Notes: generated from the sequence alone by a model not told the origin. A stretch of 64,000 bases of DNA from Paenibacillus sp. MAEPY2 (GCF_000499205.1 NZ_AWUK01000010.1:310001-374000); one strand, 5' to 3'; positions 1 through 9,123 are shown, numbered from the stretch's first letter. Translations and numbers: made by a program.

Positions 1-1
1 T

Positions 2-253
2 AACCTTGGCATTCTAAGGGAAGGTGAGCACATCGTCATTCAGGTTCAGGATGATGGAGTGGGCATACCCCCTGAACGTTTGGCTCAGGTACATTCCGGG
101 CGAACGGAAGGTCCTGGAGGTGTAGGGCTGCAGAATATAAATCGGCGTCTGTTGTCCTTGTATGGTCACGGACTGGAGATTCAGAGCCATTCGGGAAAAG
201 GAACGATAATACGGTTCCGCATACCTGTGAAGGAGGGGCTCATCTCCAAATAA
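2..253 (+). CDS. Sensor histidine kinase, C-terminal fragment (LytS/YesM-like)
   Basis: Only the last 83 codons lie in the window; the frame is open from base 2. The fragment is the end of a HATPase_c ATP-binding domain. A DDGVGIP motif (G1 box) is followed by GPGGVGLQNINRRL (G2 box) and a closing strand ending in GTIIRFRIP. The G-x-GLxNINRRL form of the G2 box is typical of the LytS/YesM kinase class, which phosphorylates a partner regulator. The response regulator gene begins 99 bases downstream on the same strand and is the likely partner. The sensor domain lies outside the window, so the signal is unknown. Confidence 0.9.
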   Translation, partial: NLGILREGEHIVIQVQDDGVGIPPERLAQVHSGRTEGPGGVGLQNINRRLLSLYGHGLEIQSHSGKGTIIRFRIPVKEGLISK

Positions 254-352
254 TGAGCCTGTTGAGTTGAATCTGGTTAAAAAAGGAATAAGCGGATGCC
301 AGTATACGCGGTATTCCCATTGAATATTTCATGGCAGGAGGCTGGAAGAGCG

Positions 353-1513
353 ATGAAAGCCATTGTAATCGATGACGAGAAACCGGCGCAGCTTCATCTG
401 GAGCGCCTGTTAAGATCGGATGGGCGGATTACCCCCGTGCAGTGTTTTTCGACAGCCCGTGCCGGTCTGGATTTTCTGGCAAATGAGCGTGTGGACGTTG
501 TGTTTCTCGACATTGGCATGCCGGAAATGAATGGACTGGAAGCGGCTGAATATATACAGCAATTGGACAGCAGTATTCGCATTATATTTATAACGGCTTA
601 CGCCGATTATGCGGTTGATGCATTTGAGCTTGAGGCGCTGGATTATGTGCTGAAGCCGGTAAGTTCAGTAAGACTTGCCAAAACGATTGATCGCATTGCT
701 GCAGGAATGATATCGTCATCCTCTCAGGTTGCTGCAACTGCTGAGGATCAAGAATCTGAGGCCGCGGGAGTGGATACCCATGTACCTGGATTGCTTACTT
801 TCAAACATCTGGATATCTATAGAAGCCTGGAGCCGGAAGCACAGAAGCACAAGTGGCGCACAGCCAAATCGCAGGAACTGTTTGCGTTTTTGTTTCACCA
901 TAGAGGGGATTGGGTAAGCAAAGAGATTCTGCTCGATCAGTTGTGGGCAGATGTCTCACAAGAGAAAGGACTAACACATCTGCATACTTCCGTATATCAG
1001 ATCCGCAAACTGCTGAAGGAATGGAGCATGACAGGCAAGCTGGAATACAACATGAACCGTTATCGTCTGTTATCGGGTAATCTGGTCAGTGATGTAGAGC
1101 AATTCGAGCAAAGGACGGCATACGCTGCCGTTACGTCAGACAATGTGAATCAGTTGAGGGATATTATCCCGCTCTATCGTGGTGATTATCTGGAGGAGCA
1201 TGATTATCGCTGGGCTCAATCCAAAGCGAGAGATCTGAGACGTAAATATGTGGGGCTGGTTATGGATATCGCCGAATGGGACATGAAGCATGGACGTGGC
1301 AAGGAAGCGATAGAGCAATTGAGCGAACTACAGGAACGGGAGCCCTATGCCGAGGAGATCTGCCGATTAATGATGAGAGTATATGCATCCATGGATGATC
1401 AGCAAGCTATACTCAGAATATATCATTCATTTACGTTGACCCTGCTTGAGGAACTGGGACATCAACCGGAGTCGGAGACAAGCAGACTATATGAAGAATT
1501 AACAGCAAAGTAG
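353..1513 (+). CDS. Response regulator: receiver + winged helix + BTAD (SARP-like)
   Basis: A 386-aa regulator. Residues 1-120 form a receiver domain with acidic pocket DDE near residue 7, phospho-acceptor D53 (VVFLDIGMP) and the conserved K in LDYVLKPV. After a variable linker comes a winged-helix DNA-binding region (about residues 165-235, SKEILLDQLWAD). The C-terminal 140 residues are helical and TPR-like, as in bacterial transcriptional activator (BTAD/SARP) domains. The ATG at 353 was preferred to an in-frame ATG at 296: AGGAGG lies 11 bases upstream and the receiver fold starts right there. It probably pairs with the kinase ending at 253. Targets are unknown. Confidence 0.85.
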   Translation: MKAIVIDDEKPAQLHLERLLRSDGRITPVQCFSTARAGLDFLANERVDVVFLDIGMPEMNGLEAAEYIQQLDSSIRIIFITAYADYAVDAFELEALDYVLKPVSSVRLAKTIDRIAAGMISSSSQVAATAEDQESEAAGVDTHVPGLLTFKHLDIYRSLEPEAQKHKWRTAKSQELFAFLFHHRGDWVSKEILLDQLWADVSQEKGLTHLHTSVYQIRKLLKEWSMTGKLEYNMNRYRLLSGNLVSDVEQFEQRTAYAAVTSDNVNQLRDIIPLYRGDYLEEHDYRWAQSKARDLRRKYVGLVMDIAEWDMKHGRGKEAIEQLSELQEREPYAEEICRLMMRVYASMDDQQAILRIYHSFTLTLLEELGHQPESETSRLYEELTAK

Positions 1514-1540
1514 GCAGAAGTTCACGCAGGAGGATGAAGC

Positions 1541-2893
1541 ATGAAGTTATTCATACATCGCAAAGATTTGCGTACAGATGATCTGGTCGCATTCGATTAT
1601 TTGCGGAATCAGGATGCGGAGAGTCTGCATGTGCTCATTTATGATCCTTTCCTGCTGCGGCAGGGGCGTGATCAGGAACATAGCGGAGTGAACTTTCTAC
1701 AGCATGCTGTAGAGCTTGGTAAGCGGTATCGGGAGTCAGGCCGCAAGCTGCACGTGGCTTATGGCAAACCAGCTGAGGTGATTGATTACATCCTCGAACA
1801 AATGCAAAGTCGTGTAGATGAAGTTATTGTTCATCGGGATATGACCCCGTATGCAATCGAACGGGATCGTGGAATACGCAAGGTAACCGAGGAACGAGAT
1901 GTCACATTTACGCAGCTGACGGACCATTTGCTGATGGATCTGCCGGGGTTCGCTGATTTTACGGGCAAGTCCGAGCCATATAAAGTTTTTGCCGCTTTCC
2001 ACCGGCGCTGGGTGGAATTCATGAATGAGCATCCCAATCCAGCATCAACCACTACGGTTGCGGATATGAAGGTCAGTGATCAGCAGATAGAGTGGCCGGA
2101 GACCTTCCAGGTACCCCCACATTTACTGGCATTTAATAGTTCGGATTTGAATGATCCTCATCTCGTATTGGACTGCTTTTTGTCCGATAGGATTGCCGAT
2201 TACGGAGACCATCGGGATGAATATGAAGCGTATGAACCGAGCCGCCTCAGTTCTTATGTAGCTGTGGGGGCTGTATCCATCCGCAAGATGTATGATGCTG
2301 CGAAACGCACGGACTATTCGGACGAGTGGATCAGACAATTGTGCTTCCGTGACTTCTACCTGTATCGGGCAGTATATGAGAGTCATTATTTTACATATGA
2401 GAAAAGTTACGATCTGTCGCCGCTCAGTGATTACTACTTCGAACGGTGGTGCAAGGGCGAAACGGGTATTCCGATTATCGACGCAGCGATGACGGAACTG
2501 AATGAGACGGGACATATGCCGAATCGGCTTCGTATTCTAACCGCGATGTTTCTTACCAAAAATCTGCAATGCCCGTTTACGCTGGGTGAAGCGTATTTCA
2601 GACGCAAGCTCAGTGACTATGACAACATTCAAAACCGGGGAAACTGGCTGTGGTGTGCATCACTTGGAGAGAATGCAGCTCCATACTTTCGGGTGAACAA
2701 CCCCGTGACACAGTCAGAGAAGTATGATCCTCAAGGGGATTATATCCGCAAATGGCTGCCTGACCTGAAGGATTTGCATAGCAAAGAGATTCATCAGCCC
2801 CGCCAGGATGCGATTGTTGATCTGAAAACATCACGTCAGTCGGCTATTGATGTTTATAAACAAATTCTGGCGAGTCGTCAGACCAATGGTTAA
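1541..2893 (+). CDS. phrB: Deoxyribodipyrimidine photolyase (cryptochrome/photolyase family)
   Basis: A 450-aa cytoplasmic flavoprotein that uses light to split UV-induced pyrimidine dimers. The N-terminal Rossmann-like antenna domain starts MKLFIHRKDLRTDDL. The C-terminal FAD domain carries RLSSYVAVGAVSIR, LCFRDFYLY, GIPIIDAAM, MPNRLRILTAMFL and NRGNWLWCASLG, the hallmark FAD- and DNA-contact motifs of class I photolyases. Length is normal for the family (about 450-480 aa). An AGGAGG sits 7 bases before the ATG. It follows the regulator gene by 27 bases and may share its transcript. CPD specificity is assumed from family resemblance; a (6-4) or cryptochrome role is less likely. Confidence 0.92.
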   Translation: MKLFIHRKDLRTDDLVAFDYLRNQDAESLHVLIYDPFLLRQGRDQEHSGVNFLQHAVELGKRYRESGRKLHVAYGKPAEVIDYILEQMQSRVDEVIVHRDMTPYAIERDRGIRKVTEERDVTFTQLTDHLLMDLPGFADFTGKSEPYKVFAAFHRRWVEFMNEHPNPASTTTVADMKVSDQQIEWPETFQVPPHLLAFNSSDLNDPHLVLDCFLSDRIADYGDHRDEYEAYEPSRLSSYVAVGAVSIRKMYDAAKRTDYSDEWIRQLCFRDFYLYRAVYESHYFTYEKSYDLSPLSDYYFERWCKGETGIPIIDAAMTELNETGHMPNRLRILTAMFLTKNLQCPFTLGEAYFRRKLSDYDNIQNRGNWLWCASLGENAAPYFRVNNPVTQSEKYDPQGDYIRKWLPDLKDLHSKEIHQPRQDAIVDLKTSRQSAIDVYKQILASRQTNG

Positions 2894-3194
2894 GAAGCTC
2901 ACCTTAACATATAGGTTGATATAGGAAAGATCCATTTTAGTAGTGGAGTTTACCATTTTCATCCCTGTGACCCAACATTATTTTGGACCCACAGGAATAT
3001 GCTCACAGGCCGCGTCATAGCGGTCTTTTTTACATATATAGACATGAGAGGACTGTGAAAATTGTTGAAAATTTAGGAACTTTTAAGAAATTGGACTACC
3101 CTTCTTAAGCATTATGCTTTTTAATAGATAGTGAGCTTAACGTACTAAGTCACATTAGACATATCAACGAACATAGTAAGGAGAAACGCTAATT
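2894..3194. other. Gene-free spacer before the acyltransferase gene
   Basis: About 300 bases without a credible gene. The first part holds the terminator at 3008-3031. The rest is AT-rich and leads to the AAGGAG ribosome binding site of the gene at 3195. No clear -35/-10 pair was recognised. Confidence 0.6.
3008..3031 (+). terminator. Rho-independent terminator after photolyase
   Basis: A 6-bp stem GGCCGC/GCGGTC (one G-U pair) with loop GTCATA is followed by six T residues. It lies 115 bases after the photolyase stop. Confidence 0.7.
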
Positions 3195-4370
3195 ATGAGT
3201 GAAACCATCAAAAGAGAGCGAATTCCAGAGCTGAATCTCGTACGGGCAATGGCCATCATCGGCGTGCTGTGTGTGCATTCCACTTCATACGCTACGGTGG
3301 ACATGACAGGTTCAGGGTATTACTGGCTGTACAATTTTATTAATATTTTTATGAAATATGGTACACCCACGTTTATTTTCATGAGCAGTTTTGTGCTGTT
3401 CTATAACTATTATTCTCGCCCGCTCGATAAGAAGCTGGTTAGTAACTTTTACAAAAAAAGATTTGTTTATATTTTGCTGCCGTATTTCATATTTTCATTA
3501 ATGTATTTTGTGATTCTGCACTTCACGCATTATCAGGGCCGTCCGTTCGGTGAATCAGCCGTAAGTTTTATAACGAAACTGTTCACGGGCAAGGCGTATA
3601 CGCATCTGTACTTTGTATTTATCAATATGCAATTTTATCTGTTATTCCCACTGGTCTTGTGGCTGCTCAAGAAATATCCCTCAGTCGTCAAATGGTCAGT
3701 ACCGATTGGGCTGCTCATTCAGTGGGCATTTATCGTAAGTAACAAATATGGATTTCAGGTGCCGAACAAAGGAAGCTGGGCATTCTCGTACTTTTCCTAT
3801 TTCATGCTGGGTGCTTTTATCGGGGTATATTTTCCGAAGATTAAACAATGGTTTGTCATTAGTCGGGCCAATGCAACCAAAGCTCGTGTAGTTTCATGGA
3901 TTGTGCTGTGGGCAGTATGGATTTTTGCCGGACTCGGTCATGTGTACATTTATTATCTGCTGCGCATGAAGATTGCGACCTATAACACGCTGTGGTATGA
4001 GTTCTTCTGGAACTTGCATACGTTCGCCTGTGCGCTGGTGCTCATTCAGATCGCGTACCTGCTCTATCGCAAAGGACCATCGCTGATCGTCAAGCCGCTC
4101 AATCGGCTGGGGGCACTGTCCTTCGGTATTTATCTGATCCATCCATTTTTCCTGCTGGTCTATCGGAACTTCCCACCACAAACCGGGGTTTCCTGGTTGA
4201 TTCACCTGTGGTACGCCGGAGGTTTTGGTGTGGCGCTAATTGCATCGTGGATTGTGGTTGGACTCACGGCAAGATTCATTCCGTTTGCATGGGTGATTTT
4301 CGGCAATTTGCCCAAACCGAAGCCAAGGTTGGTACCGCAACAAAACTCGGGACAACTCGACGTTCGTTAA
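3195..4370 (+). CDS. Acyltransferase 3 family membrane protein
   Basis: A 391-aa integral membrane protein with about ten hydrophobic segments. The N-terminus, ELNLVRAMAIIGVLCVHS, has the arginine and histidine placement (R..A...V...H) that marks acyltransferase family 3 (OafA/WecH-like). These enzymes transfer acetyl or other acyl groups to sugars of the cell envelope or to exported glycans. An AAGGAG precedes the ATG. The gene stands alone between two terminators. No glycan biosynthesis genes are adjacent, so the acceptor cannot be named. Confidence 0.85.
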   Translation: MSETIKRERIPELNLVRAMAIIGVLCVHSTSYATVDMTGSGYYWLYNFINIFMKYGTPTFIFMSSFVLFYNYYSRPLDKKLVSNFYKKRFVYILLPYFIFSLMYFVILHFTHYQGRPFGESAVSFITKLFTGKAYTHLYFVFINMQFYLLFPLVLWLLKKYPSVVKWSVPIGLLIQWAFIVSNKYGFQVPNKGSWAFSYFSYFMLGAFIGVYFPKIKQWFVISRANATKARVVSWIVLWAVWIFAGLGHVYIYYLLRMKIATYNTLWYEFFWNLHTFACALVLIQIAYLLYRKGPSLIVKPLNRLGALSFGIYLIHPFFLLVYRNFPPQTGVSWLIHLWYAGGFGVALIASWIVVGLTARFIPFAWVIFGNLPKPKPRLVPQQNSGQLDVR

Positions 4371-4399
4371 AAAATATTTATGCCAACAAAGGAATAATA

Positions 4400-4446
4400 A
4401 ACCGTTTCTTGGTCGACCATTAGGGTTGAGCGGGGAACGGTTTTTT
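4400..4446 (+). terminator. Rho-independent terminator after acyltransferase
   Basis: The arms AACCGTT (4400-4406) and AACGGTT (4436-4442) are perfect complements separated by a long loop and run into a T6 tract. Confidence 0.6.
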
Positions 4447-4577
4447 GATTGCTGGTTGGAATCATATATGGGGAACGGATGTTTCTTTTTCATATGCGAA
4501 GGGTAATGAGAAGACGGAACACTATTTAAATAGTTTGATAAGCAGAGAACTTTAAGAACAGGATTAAGGTGAGAACA

Positions 4578-4727
4578 ATGACAACATGTGAACAATGCGG
4601 GAAACCGATGCAAGATATATTGGAATACGTGGAACATATCCTTCATGAATGCGTGGGGCAGACGCAGGAGTACAAGACAAAAGACTATGAGACATCTGGC
4701 TATGAGTGTGTTAGCGAGCAGATGTGA
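4578..4727 (+). CDS. Possible 49-aa zinc-finger-like peptide
   Basis: A short frame of 49 codons beginning MTTCEQCGKPM. C4 and C7 form a CxxC pair, and a HILHEC cluster follows about 13 residues later, so a single zinc site (C-C-H-C or similar) is plausible. AAGGTGAG lies upstream at usable distance. It ends 44 bases before the zinc-ribbon/HNH gene on the same strand and could be co-transcribed. It could also be chance coding: there is no family match I can name. Confidence rests on the Cys/His pattern, the ribosome binding site and the position. Confidence 0.45.
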   Translation: MTTCEQCGKPMQDILEYVEHILHECVGQTQEYKTKDYETSGYECVSEQM

Positions 4728-4771
4728 TACAATAGAAAGAAACCGGATTCATACGGAACCGAGGTGACAAC

Positions 4772-6439
4772 ATGGAGACGGGCTTGGCCCCTTTCCGGCA
4801 GGAAATGACGGAACATGAAGCGCAACTGACCAAGACATGTATGTATTGCGGGCAAAAGCGACCTTTGTCCGAATTTCGACGAAGAACCGGAAAGCGGGCT
4901 GGCCCCGGAGCCAGACGCGGCGCTTGTCGCCGCTGTCGTCAGCTCGGTGGACAAGCGGATAACGATAGTGCCCATAACGTCTCAATTCGGCAGCCGGATG
5001 AGCGTACGGGGAATCAAAATAGTGCCACACCAGCCCGGCGGCATATAGCTGCCGACGCTTCTGCGTCTGTAAACCACGCAGCAGACCTGATCGCTGATGC
5101 GGTGGACAGGGATTCAGGTTCTGTGTCTGCGATAGACAGACGTGTGGATGCTCAGCCTTCAGTGAATTCAACTTCTCCGAGAGAGCGGGACTCTGCTGAT
5201 TATGGAGAAAATGTTGTCGCGGCTTCTGCTGTTACCCCTTCGTCTCCTTCAGGCAACAGGAAGAAGAAGCGGAGAAGAAGGAGAAAAGCGAAGCGTACTG
5301 ACGTGCATCCGGTTCATGAGCCGATGGAATTGATTTCGCAGACGAACCCCACGAGCGACATTGCAGATCTTCCACAGACCGATGTACTCCAACAACAAGA
5401 CAGGGATTCGCAGGTGCATACAGCGAGTGCTGATTCATCTGCGAAGCGTGCCCGCGCGCGTATAGCCGCTGGCACGGATCAGGCCGCCGAGCAGGAAATG
5501 GCGGCGGCCAAGGCTCTGCTGCCAGCCAAGCCGCAAGGCCCGGCAGCAGAGCCAGGGGCTGCGGATCAACCGACCGCAGCCAAGCGCAAACGCAAGCGGC
5601 GCCGCAAACGTGCTGCCGCGCTGCCGTCCGGCGCAGAACAGGCCCGCAGCATAGCTGAGGCCAGTGCGCCGGGCCAGAGCGACCGTGGCGATGCCAATAC
5701 GGTCGCTGGACCCACAGCGGCAGCACAGCCTGCCGCTGCTGCACGGCTCGCGCCCGGCCAAGCATCGGGCGCGGCTATAGAGGCTGCGCCTCCTGCACCC
5801 GTGCGCCAGCCAGGCTCGCCCGGGTCAAAGCCGCGCCCGGCACGCAAGGAGCGTGCGCCCAAGGCGGGCAGCGAAGACACCGCCCGTGTCGGCTCATCCG
5901 GGCAGCGGGCGCCTGCACATTCCAGCCGCAGTCACGGGGCTGGAACGGAAAGCCGTCCCCGCCGTCATACTCCGGCGGCTCCTGTAGCAATTGACCCGGA
6001 AGATCCGTCATCGCTTCGGACAAACCGGCAAGGCATGGTGCGCATGCGTGGCAAGACAGACAAAGGGCGGCGCTGGCATCAGGAAGTGGATATGGAGCTG
6101 GCGGTCACGCTGGTCAAGGAAAAAGCCGCTGTTGTAGTTAATCGGTACACGATCCGCCGATTGTTCAGTAACAAGGACTTCAAGCGGTTTATTTTGACTC
6201 GGGATAACTATACCTGTTATTTCTGTGGCTCGTACGGAGACACAATTGACCATCTTCTGCCGCGAGCCAAGGGTGGGCATACCACTCCGCTCAATTGTGT
6301 CTGCGCCTGCAATCTGTGCAACCAGTCCAAAGCAGCAATGGATGCCGAGGAATTCATGCGTTCTGGTATTCCCGAGTGGAATGCTGCGCATCAGGAAGAG
6401 CTGAATGAATTAGCCATACAGGAAGCTCAGCTAGAATAA
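4772..6439 (+). CDS. Zinc-ribbon / HNH endonuclease protein with long disordered linker
   Basis: 555 aa. Near the N-terminus C23, C26, C52 and C55 form a zinc-ribbon-like pair of CxxC knuckles. Residues about 60-410 are low-complexity, rich in Ala, Pro, Arg and Ser, with two basic tracts (KKKRRRRRK near 170 and KRKRKRRRKR near 270). The C-terminus is an HNH domain: C482/C485, I-D-H at 492-494, P497, GG at 501-502, N508, then CxxCN..K (513-520). HNH domains of this type are metal-dependent nucleases. Base composition of 5430-5990 is markedly GC-richer than the flanks, as expected of Ala/Pro/Arg-rich disorder. GAGGTG precedes the start. The cellular target is unknown. Confidence 0.8.
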   Translation: METGLAPFRQEMTEHEAQLTKTCMYCGQKRPLSEFRRRTGKRAGPGARRGACRRCRQLGGQADNDSAHNVSIRQPDERTGNQNSATPARRHIAADASASVNHAADLIADAVDRDSGSVSAIDRRVDAQPSVNSTSPRERDSADYGENVVAASAVTPSSPSGNRKKKRRRRRKAKRTDVHPVHEPMELISQTNPTSDIADLPQTDVLQQQDRDSQVHTASADSSAKRARARIAAGTDQAAEQEMAAAKALLPAKPQGPAAEPGAADQPTAAKRKRKRRRKRAAALPSGAEQARSIAEASAPGQSDRGDANTVAGPTAAAQPAAAARLAPGQASGAAIEAAPPAPVRQPGSPGSKPRPARKERAPKAGSEDTARVGSSGQRAPAHSSRSHGAGTESRPRRHTPAAPVAIDPEDPSSLRTNRQGMVRMRGKTDKGRRWHQEVDMELAVTLVKEKAAVVVNRYTIRRLFSNKDFKRFILTRDNYTCYFCGSYGDTIDHLLPRAKGGHTTPLNCVCACNLCNQSKAAMDAEEFMRSGIPEWNAAHQEELNELAIQEAQLE

Positions 6440-6506
6440 TTGTTAAGTGATACACTGCCCTGGGCTTGTTCCACAACCCGTTTCAGGCGGGGCATTTGAT
6501 AAAGAG

Positions 6507-6545
6507 AGCACACCAAGACTGAACAGGTCCAGGTGTGCTTTTTTG
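6507..6545 (+). terminator. Rho-independent terminator after HNH gene
   Basis: A perfect 8-bp stem AGCACACC/GGTGTGCT is followed by a T-rich run. Confidence 0.8.
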
Positions 6546-6716
6546 TTTTTCAGCGCAGTGGGTGAAATTTCTTCAAATTGACAACGGTACAGCGTTCATA
6601 TGTACGTTATACTGGGGGGAGTGAGTAGAGATATTTCAGCATCCTTATATTTGAAAGCGGATTGGTTAACACACATCATAGAAGAAATATTGGACTTATA
6701 GATTGGAGGGAAGCAG

Positions 6717-7376
6717 ATGAACCCGGCATCCTTGGACATCATGTCCTATATTACGGAAGAGAATATTCGTTTTTGGCTGGAGAAGTTTCGCTCCCTGGGC
6801 CCGCTACCGGGCATTTTGCTTACCTTTATGAAGTCATTCGTGCCCCCGCTTCCCACGCTGCTGATTGTTGGGGTTAACGGTGCAGTGTACGGGTTATGGG
6901 CAGGGTTTTTATATTCATTGATCGGGATGGTACTCGGTTGCACCGTTACATTCCTGATCGTACGGGAGATTGGGAAATCGGCTTTTGTGGAACGTTGGGC
7001 CAACAAACCACGTGTGCAGCGCAGCATGGTATGGATTCGGCGGAATGCGTTCAGTTATGTGTTTTTGCTGAGTATTTTTCCGGTGGGTCCGTTCGTCATT
7101 ATCAATGTTGCCGCAGGTATTGCACGAATGAGATTGCTGTCTTTCCTGCTTGCGGTGAGCTTTGGTAAAGCCATTATGATCTTCTGTGTGACGTATATCG
7201 GTTCCAATGTAGCTCAGTTTATGGAACACCCTGTGCGGTGGGGCGGCGTTTTGTTGTTTATTGCTGCATCCCTGTGGGCAAGTCGGAAGCTGGAGCGTCA
7301 CTTTACCCGTTCGTCATCAAATCGTGAGGAAATGGATGATCTGAGTCACTCCTCTGAAAAGTCTATTTCTTCGTAA
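6717..7376 (+). CDS. TVP38/TMEM64 (DedA-like, VTT domain) membrane protein
   Basis: A 219-aa protein with five or six hydrophobic segments. The central part (FMKSFVPPLPTLLIVGVNGAVYG, then AGFLYSLIGMVLGCTVTFLIVREIG and PVGPFVIINVAAG) carries the proline- and glycine-rich re-entrant loops of the VTT/SNARE-associated family. Relatives act in membrane homeostasis and in some cases as lipid scramblases or flippases. GGAGGG precedes the ATG at 6717. It is followed 75 bases later by the DUF1835 gene. The substrate is not determinable here. Confidence 0.85.
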   Translation: MNPASLDIMSYITEENIRFWLEKFRSLGPLPGILLTFMKSFVPPLPTLLIVGVNGAVYGLWAGFLYSLIGMVLGCTVTFLIVREIGKSAFVERWANKPRVQRSMVWIRRNAFSYVFLLSIFPVGPFVIINVAAGIARMRLLSFLLAVSFGKAIMIFCVTYIGSNVAQFMEHPVRWGGVLLFIAASLWASRKLERHFTRSSSNREEMDDLSHSSEKSISS

Positions 7377-7451
7377 ACTTAGGGAAAATACGAATACGCT
7401 CGATTTGAATGGTTTTGTTGGAGATGACCATCCGTATAGAGGGGGATAAGT

Positions 7452-8525
7452 ATGATTGACAATGTCTTTGATTTTGATCAGGAGCTGCACCGTATGAATG
7501 AGGACGAGCTGCGTTCATTACTGCGTTTGCTTTATCTCAGCGCAGACAGGGAAGTCAGTGTTCAGTCAGCGGAAGAACATTCTGTTCATTTTGCAGCGAA
7601 AGTACAGTCGATATTCAAAACATTGGACGAGGATCGGAATCGTGTGAAAGCTGAGCAACAGGCATTGGAGGCACAGAAACCACGTGAAATTCACATTGCG
7701 ATTGGTGAATCGCCGCTAGGCAGCATTAAAGTTGCGATGAGCAAAGTTCCCGGACGCTCGGAGCGACGTTTTTACTCAATGAATGACTACTATGCCATCG
7801 GTCCATTGGGCGACTTGACTAACAAGGTGGATTTACAACGCAGGCACCTTTGGCTACTCGAAAAACTCTATTTGAGTGAACATGGAAGCTATGCCGTCCA
7901 AGGTATGGATGAGCTGCTTCGATTAAACAACGTAGTGAGTTCGATAGATGAAGATACGCAAATCACTATCTGGTATGCGAATAATGCTCATGAGAAAACG
8001 GGACTTTTATATGCCATGCATTTGCTGCGTAACCGGCTTGCCCCTGTTTATTTGATCGAGACAAGTGCATTATATCAGGAATTATTCAATACTTCTGAAG
8101 TTCAGTATGATGTTCTTAGAACAGGTGAAGTTTGTTCTGAGAAGTTGCTAGCGATGTGGAAACACTGCGTGAATGCCGATCCGTTGTCTTTGGAGGAACG
8201 CAGACAAATGGAGCAAGAGTGGGTGAATCTGGCTATACAGCCTGGACTTCTGCGGTTAATGAAGGATGGCGTGATTCAAAGCGTGTCCGAAGACGGGATA
8301 GATGAGTTTATTATGCAAAAGGTCAGAGAGCTTACGTTAACCAGACAGCCTGGTGAATTCATAAAATCAGCCCGTATTGTAGGTGAGGTACTGGGTCATC
8401 TCGAACAATCTGTCGGGGACGATTTTATTCAATACCGATTAAGGCATCTGGTATTACAGGGACGGCTTGAGATGGAGGGGAAACCTCATGCCATGAGGTT
8501 TTACAGTATCCGGCTCAGTCCTTAA
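7452..8525 (+). CDS. DUF1835 / DUF3658 domain protein
   Basis: 357 aa. An N-terminal helical region of about 80 residues is followed by a DUF1835 domain starting near IHIAIGESPLGSIKVAM and running to about residue 215. A DUF3658-type C-terminal domain comes next (LSLEERRQMEQEWVNL onward). Proteins of this architecture are common in Bacillales but uncharacterised. GAGGGGG lies before the ATG. Possibly co-transcribed with the preceding membrane protein. No catalytic residues can be assigned. Confidence 0.8.
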   Translation: MIDNVFDFDQELHRMNEDELRSLLRLLYLSADREVSVQSAEEHSVHFAAKVQSIFKTLDEDRNRVKAEQQALEAQKPREIHIAIGESPLGSIKVAMSKVPGRSERRFYSMNDYYAIGPLGDLTNKVDLQRRHLWLLEKLYLSEHGSYAVQGMDELLRLNNVVSSIDEDTQITIWYANNAHEKTGLLYAMHLLRNRLAPVYLIETSALYQELFNTSEVQYDVLRTGEVCSEKLLAMWKHCVNADPLSLEERRQMEQEWVNLAIQPGLLRLMKDGVIQSVSEDGIDEFIMQKVRELTLTRQPGEFIKSARIVGEVLGHLEQSVGDDFIQYRLRHLVLQGRLEMEGKPHAMRFYSIRLSP

Positions 8526-8530
8526 ATGAA

Positions 8531-8580
8531 ACAGACTGTTAATCGACACATCGTTCTGTCGGTCAACAGTCTGTTTTTTT
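8531..8580. terminator. Bidirectional terminator between convergent genes
   Basis: A perfect 10-bp stem ACAGACTGTT/AACAGTCTGT with T-tract on the plus side. It sits between the DUF1835 gene (plus) and the cupin gene (minus), whose stop is at 8584. Confidence 0.75.
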
Positions 8581-8583
8581 ATA

Positions 8584-9123
8584 CTATTTTTGGTCAGATC
8601 GGCTTTTTGAGTGATCCGGCCCCCATATTTCCAACAGCGGCCCCTCTTGTCCATAGACCGGATCAGTATCTGGAACCGGGACCTCCTGAATCTCTCGCAG
8701 AACTTCAGGTCGTTCTCCCGGTTCACCAGTTCGGGTATTGTAACTCATGCCACCCGGATAGGCCCCGGCTATGCGGAAATCAAGGCTCGCACTGAGCCGC
8801 TTATGTCCGGTCCCCGCAGGAAGTACAACGACATCTCCAGCCTGAAGGCGAACAGTCTGTCCATGTTCCCCGCCAAGAATGAGCTGAACCCAGCCGCTGA
8901 CCACGGCAAGTACTTCATGAGCATTGCTGTGGTAATGATGATAATCAAACACACCGTTAATCCAGCTATTTCCCCATCCGTTACGGTTTAGTAACGACTC
9001 CGCACGAGAGGAATCTTTTGCCCAAATCCCTTTATACAGAAGTACAGGCAGGCTCGGATGATTGGGAATCACACCATCGTCTTGAAATAACATCGTCTGT
9101 ACATCATTCATTCGATCCTTCAT
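8584..9123 (-). CDS. Cupin-domain protein (YjlB-like)
   Basis: A 179-aa single-domain cupin. Metal-site motif 1 is HHYHSNAHEVLAVVSG and motif 2 is GDVVVLPAGTGHKRL. The opening (FQDDGVIPNHPSLPVLLY) resembles the B. subtilis YjlB family, whose function is unknown. Start choice: GAGAGGTG at 9140-9133 is 9 bases upstream of the ATG at 9123, whereas the in-frame GTG and ATG further up overlap or abut it. The gene stands alone and points toward the shared terminator. A role in binding a small carboxylate or sugar is possible but not shown. Confidence 0.8.
   Translation of the reverse strand: MKDRMNDVQTMLFQDDGVIPNHPSLPVLLYKGIWAKDSSRAESLLNRNGWGNSWINGVFDYHHYHSNAHEVLAVVSGWVQLILGGEHGQTVRLQAGDVVVLPAGTGHKRLSASLDFRIAGAYPGGMSYNTRTGEPGERPEVLREIQEVPVPDTDPVYGQEGPLLEIWGPDHSKSRSDQK

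Noticed and set aside
4521-4534. Perfect palindrome ACTATTTAAATAGT
   Set aside because: AT-only dyads of this length are likely by chance, and no promoter could be aligned to it.
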